Shown piece by piece: positions 36,463 through 43,691 of a stretch of 64,000 bases of DNA (its first letter is position 1; every line of letters begins with the position of its first letter). Both the position numbers and the translations under genes were made by a program. Source of the DNA: Nocardia rosealba (GTDB lineage Bacteria > Actinomycetota > Actinomycetes > Mycobacteriales > Mycobacteriaceae); NCBI RefSeq assembly GCF_020216065.1, contig NZ_JAIWNA010000001.1, positions 248,001 through 312,000 of the forward strand, written 5' to 3'. The notes below the pieces were generated by a model that had not been told where the DNA came from, made no database searches, and was given only the letters and a program-made list of their open reading frames with translations.

Positions 36463-37512
36463 CTACCAGAACTTCTGAATCGATTTGGAAACACCCCAAG
36501 CGGTCAGTGCACCCACTCCAGCGCCGACCACAAACCCCACGGCGGTACCGGCGCCGGGTACCACTGATCCGACCGCGGCTCCCGTGAGCGCGCCGGTCGC
36601 CCACGAGCCGACCGCAGTCCCCGCCATTGTTCCGACTGCCATTCCAGCTGCTGTGCCCGCGGATTCGCTGACGATCGCCTCGGTCGGATCCATACCGCCG
36701 TTGATGTCGTTCGCAATGGCGGGCACGGTACCGATGACGTTGCCGACAATGCCGAACCTGCCGATACCACTCGTCCACTTACCGTCCTGGCCCCACTTGC
36801 CCCAGTTCTCGACCCATTTCAACACCCCTTTGTCCGCAGCGTCCTTCGCTGCGGACTCGAGACCCATACGCGTACCTTCGGTCATCGCTCCGGCAATCGC
36901 GGCAGCGGTCATCGCTTCTTTGTCCGGTGCCCAATGCGATGCGGGGGATGTGGCGATGGAGTCGGGTATGGCCGAAGGATCTTCGTTCTTGATCGCGGTG
37001 ATCGCTGCAGCGGTAGCGGTCAATGCCGACGCGGGCGCCATTCGATCGAGCTCGCTGTTCGCATCAGCGATCTTCTGACCCCACGTGGCATCGGCGGTCA
37101 TCAGGGCTGACGCAAGTCCAGGTAGCCGGGCCAACTGGATACCCGCTTCGGAATTCCAGTCGTCGACTCCGTGCACGCTCCAGTCATCGGTGACCGACAC
37201 TTTCCCGGTAACGTAATTCTGGTAGATGGTTTTGATGTCGGCCAGAGGTTGATTCATGGCCTGATAGGCGCCGTTGCATGCGGCCCCCAGGTCGTCGTAG
37301 GCGACCGCGATAGCGCGCATCTGGGTCTGTTCCTCGTCGGCTTTGTCTTCGGCGGCTGTTTTCGCATCGCCCTTCCAGATCAAGCCGTTGTGGATCGTGT
37401 TGTGCATGGTGCCGGCCGCCGCCACGATGGCGTCGGCGATTTCGCCCGCGCTGGTCGCCACAGCAGGCAGGTGCGAAAGATCCCAGGTGAGGACGTCAGC
37501 AGGTGGGGCCAT
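36463..37512 (-). CDS. WXG-containing ESX protein with C-terminal glycine zipper (putative effector)
   Basis: A 349-residue protein of the EspA/EspE type. The N-terminal helical hairpin has a WXG motif (Trp46-Lys-Gly48, in LIWKGDA), as in EspA. The middle part is helical and Ala-rich. From about residue 250 there is a Gly-rich stretch, and residues 286-340 form a glycine zipper with repeated GxxxG spacing (AGTAAGMAVGTMAG, TGALTGAAVGSVVPG, VGFVVGAGVG), the type of segment that inserts in membranes and forms pores. The ATG is one base after the EspC-like stop, with AGGGGA in that gene's last codons. Export with the EspC-like partner and membrane attack are inferred. It is not a core ESX gene. 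Confidence 0.72.
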   Translation of the reverse strand: MAPPADVLTWDLSHLPAVATSAGEIADAIVAAAGTMHNTIHNGLIWKGDAKTAAEDKADEEQTQMRAIAVAYDDLGAACNGAYQAMNQPLADIKTIYQNYVTGKVSVTDDWSVHGVDDWNSEAGIQLARLPGLASALMTADATWGQKIADANSELDRMAPASALTATAAAITAIKNEDPSAIPDSIATSPASHWAPDKEAMTAAAIAGAMTEGTRMGLESAAKDAADKGVLKWVENWGKWGQDGKWTSGIGRFGIVGNVIGTVPAIANDINGGMDPTEAIVSESAGTAAGMAVGTMAGTAVGSWATGALTGAAVGSVVPGAGTAVGFVVGAGVGALTAWGVSKSIQKFW

Positions 37513-37513
37513 G

Positions 37514-37834
37514 TCACTTCCCCTCGTGGGCGTTGCCGGAGTTCAAGTCGGCAACTGCGGCCAAGCGCCGTGCCGCATCCGCATCGGTGCCCTCGTATTT
37601 GTTCGCCGACAGGGCCATCAGGCCCGACAGGTGGTTGAATCGTGCCTTCAGCACATCTTTCGCCGTCTTGCTCCGGGAGTCGGAGCCACCGAGAGCAGAG
37701 CCGACCGCTGAGCCCCTGAGCGCTGCGGCCACCGGCGCCGCCCCCAGCTTCTTCGCATTCTCGATGTCGTTGGGGAGGAGGGCGAGGGCTGCGGCGGCCT
37801 GTCGCAAGCTGTCAGGACTGACTTCGAGCGCCAT
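37514..37834 (-). CDS. EspC-family ESX secretion-associated protein
   Basis: A 106-residue protein of the EspC/EspF kind, the small helical partners of larger ESX substrates. It begins LEVSPDSLRQAAAALALLPNDI and ends with the type VII export signal YxxxD as Tyr80-Glu-Gly-Thr-Asp84 (NKYEGTDADAARRLAAV), at the expected place after a helix-turn-helix. A Gly/Ala-rich segment lies in the middle. In M. tuberculosis EspC is co-secreted with EspA and EspF pairs with EspE. A very strong ribosome site (GGGGGAGG) precedes the ATG, and TACCTT about 50 bases upstream may be the -10 box. The downstream WXG protein is its likely partner. Confidence 0.78.
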   Translation of the reverse strand: MALEVSPDSLRQAAAALALLPNDIENAKKLGAAPVAAALRGSAVGSALGGSDSRSKTAKDVLKARFNHLSGLMALSANKYEGTDADAARRLAAVADLNSGNAHEGK

Positions 37835-38023
37835 GAACCGCCTCCCCCGTTTTCTGCAGAACCTTCACACACCTCTTGGACGCAAGGTAACAGCAGATGG
37901 TTCCATCCGGATTCTCTGCCGGGTCTCGAGCCGCGGTGACGAACGGTGGAGATCGCCATGATGTCGGATAGCCTGGGCGGGCGTTAGACTGCGTGCGACC
38001 GGCCGGATGTGGGGAGGGAATCT
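37835..38023. promoter_or_regulatory. Divergent promoter region of the two ESX cassettes
   Basis: This 189-base gap separates the EspC-like cassette (minus) from the EspG cassette (plus). A -10-like TAGACT at 37985-37990 could drive the plus cassette, and TACCTT (reverse of 37885-37890) the minus one. GATGG-TT-CCATC at 37897-37908 is a short palindrome between them. Shared control of both cassettes is likely but unproven. Confidence 0.4.
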
Positions 38024-38380
38024 ATGGCGATCGGTGGGGAAGCTGCGGCGCAGTTGTGGAACGCTTCGTCGTCGGGGCAGTTGCGGATGGAGCCGGATGC
38101 TGCTCGGGAGGTGGCTCAGGCGTACCTGCGGTTTGCGGTGATGTGCGATGGGTGGTCTGATGCCGCCCTGCGATTGGAGAAGATCAGCGGCTTCGGGGGG
38201 TTGAAATCGTCGCTGGACCTGCAACAAGGGTTTGCGGATAAGGCGATGGCGGCCAAACAAGTGCTTGAGCAGATGGCTTTGGCGGCGAGGGGCATGGCTG
38301 ATGGATACCTACAGGCGGCCGGCATCTTGGCTGAGGCGGACGAGCTAGGTGCTGCGGCGGTGCGCGCAATTGGAAACTAG
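38024..38380 (+). CDS. Small helical ESX-associated protein
   Basis: A 118-residue, almost entirely helical protein (AAAQLWNASSSGQLRMEPDAAREVAQAYLRF; LQQGFADKAMAAKQVLEQMALAARGMADGYLQAAGIL). It has no WXG motif; the nearest match to the usual turn is GWSD. No clear YxxxD signal is found. Size, helix content and position before a DUF3558 lipoprotein, a PPE-like protein and EspG fit a PE- or WXG100-like partner in ESX substrate loci of Nocardia and Rhodococcus. ATG 38024 has GGGAGGGAA just upstream, so the start is well supported. The specific family was not recognised. Confidence 0.7.
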   Translation: MAIGGEAAAQLWNASSSGQLRMEPDAAREVAQAYLRFAVMCDGWSDAALRLEKISGFGGLKSSLDLQQGFADKAMAAKQVLEQMALAARGMADGYLQAAGILAEADELGAAAVRAIGN

Positions 38381-38387
38381 GACGGAT

Positions 38388-39008
38388 ATGAAACCGGGAT
38401 TCGTTATTGCTGGTGCCCTGCTGGCGGTAGCAGTGGCGGCGTGCGGAACGGCGACAGAACCTGGCGCCCCCGCGTCGTCTGCGGCCGGCGTCCCTACGCA
38501 GGCGGCTAGACCGACTTTGGCTGATCCGAAGTTGCAGCCGCCGTCACAGGACAACCAGTACACCCGATCGGCCGGGCGGCCGAGGGTGGTGTTCGATCCG
38601 TGTACATGGATCGGCGACACCGAGGTCGAGTCGATGGGGTTCGAGCCGGGGTCGCGGAAGCGTGGAGACGATCTGGTGGCCGAATACACCTTCTTGACCT
38701 GCGATTTTCGTACTGCGGATCATACGGTGTCGCTCGGCGTGGACTCGGGCAATATCACTTGGGAGGAGAACCTCCACAAGAATGGGGAATGGCTGGAGCC
38801 GACGACCGTCAATGGTCGCCAGGCAGGGTTGGTCGACGGCGAGCCTGGCAGCGAAAACGACTGCAGTGTGCACCTGCTGACAAAGGCTGGTGTGGTATTC
38901 GTTCGGAAGCACAGTCTCAGCCTCGGTCAAAGACAGAACCTCGATCCCTGCACCAACATCATGGAAATCGCCTCGGTAGTGGAGAAATCCATCGGTAAGG
39001 AGAACTGA
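38388..39008 (+). CDS. DUF3558 domain lipoprotein
   Basis: A 206-residue lipoprotein. The signal peptide ends in a lipobox with Cys19 (AVAVAACG). After a Pro/Ser/Thr-rich linker comes a DUF3558 domain, recognised by VVFDPCTWIGDTEVESMGFEPGSRKR, a Cys in FLTCDF, and LDPCTNIMEIASVVEKSI near the end. DUF3558 lipoproteins are common in mycolic-acid bacteria and frequently sit next to ESX substrate genes; their function is unknown. The ribosome site AGGA lies 5 bases before the ATG and overlaps the previous stop region. The gene is tightly packed in the plus-strand ESX cassette. Confidence 0.82.
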   Translation: MKPGFVIAGALLAVAVAACGTATEPGAPASSAAGVPTQAARPTLADPKLQPPSQDNQYTRSAGRPRVVFDPCTWIGDTEVESMGFEPGSRKRGDDLVAEYTFLTCDFRTADHTVSLGVDSGNITWEENLHKNGEWLEPTTVNGRQAGLVDGEPGSENDCSVHLLTKAGVVFVRKHSLSLGQRQNLDPCTNIMEIASVVEKSIGKEN

Positions 39009-39010
39009 GC

Positions 39011-40360
39011 ATGGCGGACGGGGGAGGCGGTACGCCGGATCAGTACATCTCGGAGCTGACAGGCTTGCCGCTCGAGCAATCGGTGAGCGGGCTGCGGCAG
39101 CAGCAGGGTGCTGAGAAGCAGCAGGAGTCGATGAGTCATGGGGGGACCGATCCGAAGTACATCGCGGACTTCGAAGTGTTCGAAGGTCTTTCGCACCAGG
39201 ACATCTATGACGCGGTGCAGAAGATGCAGCCAGGAGTGATGCAGCAGTTCGGTGACAAGTGGGTCGAGATGTTCACGGAGATCTCGGGTGCGGTGACCGG
39301 GTTGATGATTCAGACAGCTCGGGCAACCTCGAGTCTGGATGGTGCGTTCGCCTCGGCGGGGGAGGCTGCGGGACGGCGGTTCATCACCGACGTCACGGAC
39401 GTGTACACGGTATTGTCGGTGGTCGGTCGCCGCGTGAAGGCAGCCGCCTACGGTGCAGAGGCAGTGAAAATCGCTGTGCCTGCTCCGGTTTCGTCTACGG
39501 ATGCGCCTGCCTCCAGTAGCACTTCGATGCCGGCGACCCTTACCGAATTCATACTTCCCGACACAGCAGCCACCACCGCGCGGGAGAAGGAAGACCGGCG
39601 GTTGCAGGCGATCGCGGCGATGAATTCGACCTACAAGCCGACCTATGGTCCGGCTGGTGAATCCGTGCCCGCCTTCGTTGCGCCGAGCCAGCCGGGCGAC
39701 GGAACGGGTGATCCTGGCTCCGGCGGTGGCGGATCGAACAATGGTGGTGCCGGTGGCGGTGGCACCGGCCCGGGCGATGCGGGCGACACCGCGACCACCG
39801 AGGACCCGAACCAGCCCGGCACGACCACGGACGACGAAACATCCAGTGCCGGTACCGATGACGACGACAGCAGCGGTACCGACGACTCGCAAGGGCAGAA
39901 CAGCACCACCAATCCGGCGAGTACCGATCCATCCTCGACCACGCCCTCCGCGACGACCCCTGGCGCTGGCTCGCCGGGTACCGGATCGCCAGGCGGTAGT
40001 TCACCGGGTGGTGGTTCGCCGGGAGGTGGGTCACCGGGCGGTTCGACGCCGGGTAGCGGTACACCGGCACCGGGTGGTGCCTTGGCTGGTCGCGGCCCGG
40101 TAGTAGCCGGCCAAAACCCCGGCGCCGCAGGTTCTTCGGGTGCGGCGGGATCGAGTGGACGCGGGATGAGCCCCGGCATGATGGGTGCGCCGGGCGCGCG
40201 TGGCGGCGGTAAGGACGACGAGGACGAGCACAAAGCGCCCGACTACCTGCGTGGTGTTCAACCCGAACTGCTGGGTGACGAGCAGCATGCGGTGCCCCAG
40301 GCCATCGGCGCCGACGCCCCGGCGACCCGCCTGCCGGAACAGGAGTCCGGAAACGCATGA
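39011..40360 (+). CDS. Large PPE-like ESX substrate with Gly/Pro/Ser-rich domain
   Basis: A 449-residue protein likely secreted by a type VII system. Residues 40-180 form a long helical hairpin (FEGLSHQDIYDAVQKMQPGVMQQFGDKW; EISGAVTGLMIQTARATSSLDGAFASAGEAAGRRF), comparable with PPE or EspB-like helical domains. A long disordered Thr/Asp/Ser region follows, then SPGGG-type repeats (nucleotides about 39959-40080), and a conserved-looking acidic tail with APDYLRGVQPELLG. No YxxxD signal was found, so it may rely on a partner. AAGGAG is 7 bases before the ATG. The stop overlaps the EspG start as ATGA, which strongly suggests EspG is its chaperone. Confidence 0.75.
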   Translation: MADGGGGTPDQYISELTGLPLEQSVSGLRQQQGAEKQQESMSHGGTDPKYIADFEVFEGLSHQDIYDAVQKMQPGVMQQFGDKWVEMFTEISGAVTGLMIQTARATSSLDGAFASAGEAAGRRFITDVTDVYTVLSVVGRRVKAAAYGAEAVKIAVPAPVSSTDAPASSSTSMPATLTEFILPDTAATTAREKEDRRLQAIAAMNSTYKPTYGPAGESVPAFVAPSQPGDGTGDPGSGGGGSNNGGAGGGGTGPGDAGDTATTEDPNQPGTTTDDETSSAGTDDDDSSGTDDSQGQNSTTNPASTDPSSTTPSATTPGAGSPGTGSPGGSSPGGGSPGGGSPGGSTPGSGTPAPGGALAGRGPVVAGQNPGAAGSSGAAGSSGRGMSPGMMGAPGARGGGKDDEDEHKAPDYLRGVQPELLGDEQHAVPQAIGADAPATRLPEQESGNA

Positions 40361-41061
40361 GCTGGCTGTTCACCCCCGACGAATTCGCGCATGTGTGGTT
40401 GCGGGAGACGGGCGACGATCGTTATCCGTTCCCGCTCACCGTATATTCGGCCGCCGCGACGGAAAGCGCGTACGAGCAGCTTGCCGCGGCCGCCGCGCAA
40501 CGCTGGCCCGTCGATGCCGATCTGGACCTGAGCGCGGTACTCCGGCATGCCGCACGGCCCGAGACTGCACTGGCGCTCTTCAGTGAAACCGGTCCCCGAC
40601 TGCGCGCCTACGGTGCGCGGACGGGAGATCGAGGGGTGGTGATCCGCCAGTACGAAGACCACAGCGTCGAGGTCTTCTCCGGTAGTGCGGGTCTGGTCAA
40701 CCGTGCGTTCGCCGCCTTCCTCGGTGACCAGCCCGCTGGACAGGTCGGCCATCTGGTCGAGGATGTCGACCGGCTGGCCACACATTTCGAATCCTGGCAG
40801 CGCCCACCGGATTCCGTCGCCGCCCGCATGCATCGGCTCACCGAGGCGAAACGGGCGGCCGGTGGCCGGATCGAAATCAGAACCGGATTGCAGTCCAGCC
40901 GGCCCGGTCCCACCTCCTACCTCACCTGGCTCGACGTGTTCGACGACGGCCGTTATCTCTCTTACCGCCGGTACCAGGACCTGCACATCGAACCGGCCGG
41001 CAAGCAGCGTGTGATCGACGCGATCGAGGCTGCTGCATCGATCGGTGTGCATACCGGCTGA
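40357..41061 (+). CDS. EspG family ESX chaperone
   Basis: A 234-residue EspG family protein. EspG proteins are cytoplasmic chaperones that bind the helical tip of PE-PPE pairs and deliver them to the ESX machinery. The family N-terminus is visible as WLFTPDEFAHVWLRETGDDRYPFPL, followed by LALFSETGPRLRAYGARTGDRGVVIRQY and VFSGSAGLVNRAFAAFLG; the C-terminal half contains SYLTWLDVFDDGRYLSYRR. It is shorter than mycobacterial EspG (about 280 residues). The start overlaps the PPE-like gene by 4 bases. No EccB, EccC, EccD, EccE or MycP gene is in the window, so it must work with machinery encoded elsewhere. Confidence 0.85.
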   Translation: MSWLFTPDEFAHVWLRETGDDRYPFPLTVYSAAATESAYEQLAAAAAQRWPVDADLDLSAVLRHAARPETALALFSETGPRLRAYGARTGDRGVVIRQYEDHSVEVFSGSAGLVNRAFAAFLGDQPAGQVGHLVEDVDRLATHFESWQRPPDSVAARMHRLTEAKRAAGGRIEIRTGLQSSRPGPTSYLTWLDVFDDGRYLSYRRYQDLHIEPAGKQRVIDAIEAAASIGVHTG

Positions 41062-41248
41062 CCCAGGCGCAATATCGTCGGCCGCGCTCGCCGGTCGAAT
41101 CCTGATCGTCGGTCAGTGCAGTGACGGCGTAGTGACCTCTCGGTACAACCGTGGTCTCGCCTGCAATGAGGCGATGTCACACTGCCTGTGGCTGTGTCGT
41201 CGACTCTGTGAACGCCGCGAAAAGCGCGGCAGGGCAAGGAGTTGAGTC

Positions 41249-41596
41249 ATGGAGATCGCCTACGTCGTCGTTACCGTTGTCGCCGCGCTCTGGGTCGGGT
41301 TCTCGGCGTTCTCGTTGTTGCGGCGGGCACCGTTCGTGGTGGACCCGCTGGTTGATTACGGGGTTCCGGAGAGTTGGTGGACGCCGTTGGGGGTGGCGAA
41401 GGCGGCGGGGGCGGTCGGGTTGGTGGTGGGGTTGTGGGTGCCGGTGGTCGGGGTGGCCGCGGGTGTCGGGCTGATCCTTTATTTCACCGGTGCGGTGGTG
41501 ACGGTATTGCGGGCGCGGTCGTACAAGACGGTGGCGTTTCCGGTGTTGTACCTGGTGCCTGTCGCGGTGGCGTTGGGGCTCGGGTTCGCCGCCTGA
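41249..41596 (+). CDS. DoxX family membrane protein
   Basis: A 115-residue membrane protein with four hydrophobic helices (VVVTVVAALWVGFSAFSLL; GVAKAAGAVGLVVGLWVPV; AAGVGLILYFTGAVVTVL; VLYLVPVAVALGLGFAA) and the DoxX-like loop YGVPESWWTPLGVAKAAGA. DoxX proteins are small envelope proteins of mixed or unknown function, sometimes linked with thiol oxidative stress. AAGGAG lies 8 bases before the ATG. It sits just downstream of the ESX cassette, separated by 187 bases in which no gene is visible, and 18 bases before a methyltransferase gene. Confidence 0.8.
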   Translation: MEIAYVVVTVVAALWVGFSAFSLLRRAPFVVDPLVDYGVPESWWTPLGVAKAAGAVGLVVGLWVPVVGVAAGVGLILYFTGAVVTVLRARSYKTVAFPVLYLVPVAVALGLGFAA

Positions 41597-41614
41597 CCTG
41601 GCAGGGTGAGGATC

Positions 41615-42367
41615 ATGCGGACATTCGAGGAGTTGATCGAGGAAGCGGACTCGGTGTCGGTGGCCGGGTGGGACTTCTCCTGGCTGGAGGGCCGGGCGAG
41701 CGAGGAACGTCCGTCCTGGGGGTATCAGCGGTTGCTCGGTGCTCGGCTGGCGACCGTGGCCGCCGCGTTGGATATCCAGACCGGCGGTGGGGAAGTGCTG
41801 GCCGGGGTCGACCGGTTCCCGCCGACCATGGTCGCCACCGAATCGTGGCCGCCGAACGTCGCCGCGGCCACCGCGCTGCTCCACCCGCGGGGCGTCGTCA
41901 TTGTCGCCACACCGGACGAGCCGCCACTTCCGTTCGCCGACAACGCTTTCGATCTGGTCACCGCGCGCCACCCGGCCACCGTGTGGTGGGACGAGATCGC
42001 CCGCGTGCTACGACCGGGCGGCACTTACCTGGCTCAGCACGTCGGGCCCGCGAGTGCGTTCGAACTGGTCGAATACTTCCTCGGGCCACAACCGCAGGCC
42101 CGCCGGGCGCGCCATCCCGATGACGAAGCCGCCGCCGCCCGCGCGGCCGGACTGCGGATCGTCGACCAGCGCACCGAACGTCTCCGCATGGAATTCGACG
42201 ACATCGGTGCCGTCGTCTACTTCCTGCGCAAAGTGATCTGGATGGTCCCCGGATTCACGATCGAGAACTACCGCGACCGGCTTCGCGAACTGCACGAACA
42301 GATCCGGCGAGAAGGACCCTTCATCGCACACTCCAGCCGCACCCTGATCGAGGCGACCAAACCCTGA
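41615..42367 (+). CDS. Class I SAM-dependent methyltransferase
   Basis: A 250-residue methyltransferase. The fold is recognisable from LLGARLATVAAALDIQTGGGEVLAGVD (an altered motif I), FADNAFDLVTARHPATVWWDEIARVLRPGGTYLAQHVG (motifs IV-VI), and the C-terminal IGAVVYFLRKVIWMVPGF, which matches a common actinobacterial family. The glycine-rich SAM loop is degenerate. The substrate is unknown. ATG 41615 follows GAGG closely; a GTG 9 bases earlier is an alternative. It probably shares a transcript with the DoxX gene and converges on the reductase gene at 42398. Confidence 0.8.
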   Translation: MRTFEELIEEADSVSVAGWDFSWLEGRASEERPSWGYQRLLGARLATVAAALDIQTGGGEVLAGVDRFPPTMVATESWPPNVAAATALLHPRGVVIVATPDEPPLPFADNAFDLVTARHPATVWWDEIARVLRPGGTYLAQHVGPASAFELVEYFLGPQPQARRARHPDDEAAAARAAGLRIVDQRTERLRMEFDDIGAVVYFLRKVIWMVPGFTIENYRDRLRELHEQIRREGPFIAHSSRTLIEATKP

Positions 42368-42397
42368 CAACGATCCGGGTGGGCGACAGGCCGTTCA

Positions 42398-43081
42398 TCA
42401 ATCGGCGACGGCGAAAGCGGCAGTCAGCGGAGGTATGGCGGCGCGGGCGTCCAGTCCGTCGAACCAGAGACCGACCGTGAAGACCGCCGTTGCCTCGAGG
42501 TACCTGGCGCGATGCAGGCCGCCTGCGGGAAATGGTTGCAGCGCAAGGTCTTCCGCGAGATCCGCAACGATTCGCATCGCTGTCTCGTCGTCGCCGCAGA
42601 ACGGGACTGCCAGTCGAACACCGTCGAAGACGCGGTCCTCGCCCGCCCACACCTCGGCGGCGAGCAGATTGAAGGCCTTGACCACTCGGGCACGCGTGGC
42701 GCGGGACGCGATCCGCTCGGCTACCGCCGGCTCGCCGAGGACGAAGGCGGTCGCGCCGTCGGGCGCCGACTCGTCGGGCTGGAACGCATTCGTGCAATCG
42801 ATGACGACACGGTCGGCCAACCGCTCGCTGTGGTCGTCGAGCAGTTCGGTCAGCGCGGCTACCGGAACCGCGAGCAGCACCACCTCCGCGAAGTCGATCG
42901 CCTCGGCGATCGTGGCCGCACCGACCCGGTGTCTGGGTTCGCTGCCGGCGTTGATGGTGTCGGCGAGGTCGCGTGCCGAGCGTGCCGAGCGGGCGCCGAT
43001 GAGCAACTCGTGGCCGACATGGGCCCAGCCGCCGCCGAGCGCGGCCGCCATCGACCCTGCCCCGATGATTCCGATTCGCAT
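42398..43081 (-). CDS. NADPH-dependent F420 reductase-like oxidoreductase
   Basis: A 227-residue protein of the coenzyme F420-dependent NADP reductase (Fno)-like family. It starts with MRIGIIGAGSMAAALGGGWA and continues with LIGARSARSARDL, where the arginines after strand 2 suggest NADP(H), then VVLLAVPVAAL and VIDCTNAFQPDE. RVVKAFNLLAAEVW and VPFCGDDETAMRIV complete the pattern. Whether it uses F420 or another acceptor is open. ATG 43081 is chosen; the open frame extends further but would run across the operator. It is divergent from an HxlR regulator with an 11-base inverted-repeat operator between them, so HxlR control is likely. Confidence 0.82.
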   Translation of the reverse strand: MRIGIIGAGSMAAALGGGWAHVGHELLIGARSARSARDLADTINAGSEPRHRVGAATIAEAIDFAEVVLLAVPVAALTELLDDHSERLADRVVIDCTNAFQPDESAPDGATAFVLGEPAVAERIASRATRARVVKAFNLLAAEVWAGEDRVFDGVRLAVPFCGDDETAMRIVADLAEDLALQPFPAGGLHRARYLEATAVFTVGLWFDGLDARAAIPPLTAAFAVAD

Positions 43082-43140
43082 GACAACTCCCGTGATCCGT
43101 CGATGCCGAGCGGCACCGGCACAACAGACGCTAGGGATTG

Positions 43141-43166
43141 CGTTAGGCACCTCCGGGTGCCTAACG
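43141..43166. promoter_or_regulatory. HxlR operator candidate (perfect 11-base inverted repeat)
   Basis: CGTTAGGCACC at 43141-43151 and GGTGCCTAACG at 43156-43166 are perfect inverse copies with a 4-base spacer. The site lies 19 bases before the HxlR gene and 59 bases before the divergent reductase gene. Position and symmetry are what is expected for an HxlR dimer site controlling both genes. Confidence 0.75.
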
Positions 43167-43185
43167 ACGCTGCCAAACTGGACAC

Positions 43186-43560
43186 ATGAATGAGCCGATC
43201 CGATTCGCTCCCTACGGCGAATTCGAGGCCGACTGTCCGGCCAGGCTCGGCGTCGATCTGTTCGGCAACCGGTGGTTGCCGGTGGTGGTGTACATGCTCA
43301 GGGATGGTCCGCAACGTCACAGCGAACTTCTGGCGGGCATCGGCGGCATCAGCCAGAAGATGCTGACGCAGACCCTGCGGCGGATGGAGCGGATGACGCT
43401 CGTACGCAGGCGTCGGTTCGCCGAAGCGCCGCCACGGGTGGAATACGAACTCACCGAATCCGGTCGCGATCTGCTCGTGCCGATTCATGCGCTGGGCGCA
43501 TGGGTCGACGCGCACGGGGCCGACGTGAGCGCCGCGCTCTACGGCGAAATCGACGTTTGA
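43186..43560 (+). CDS. HxlR family transcriptional regulator
   Basis: A 124-residue winged-helix regulator of the HxlR family. The conserved N-terminal cysteine is present at Cys17 (EADCPARLGVDLFGNRWLPVVVYML), followed by RDGPQRHSELLAGIGGISQKMLTQTLRRMERM, the recognition helix, and the wing VRRRRFAEAPPRVEYELTESG. HxlR proteins act as dimers and commonly sense electrophiles, quinones or disulfide stress through this cysteine. It is divergent from a reductase gene, and a strong inverted repeat lies between them. It probably represses both genes until an electrophile modifies the cysteine; that last step is inferred. Confidence 0.9.
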   Translation: MNEPIRFAPYGEFEADCPARLGVDLFGNRWLPVVVYMLRDGPQRHSELLAGIGGISQKMLTQTLRRMERMTLVRRRRFAEAPPRVEYELTESGRDLLVPIHALGAWVDAHGADVSAALYGEIDV

Positions 43561-43590
43561 CACGCCCGGCGGCCCACTGAGTGCCCGCTG

Positions 43591-43608
43591 GGTGAACGGC
43601 GGACGAAC
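43591..43608 (-). promoter_or_regulatory. PHO-box-like site upstream of senX3
   Basis: On the minus strand two heptamers, GTTCGTC and GTTCACC, are separated by 4 bases, giving the 11-base repeat period of actinobacterial PHO boxes bound by RegX3/PhoP-type regulators. It lies about 85 bases before the senX3 start. Autoregulation of senX3-regX3 by phosphate limitation is the likely meaning. Confidence 0.5.
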
Positions 43609-43691
43609 ACCACCCCAAGTGCCCGTGACCTGCGCGAAACTTCACCCCACCCGGCGCCGGTAAGTCGGTGTGCACTCGTACGATCAATAAC

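Noticed and set aside
34111..41061. A complete ESX secretion system.
   Set aside because: Only substrates, a chaperone and accessory proteins are present; no EccB, EccC, EccD, EccE or MycP motif was found on either strand.
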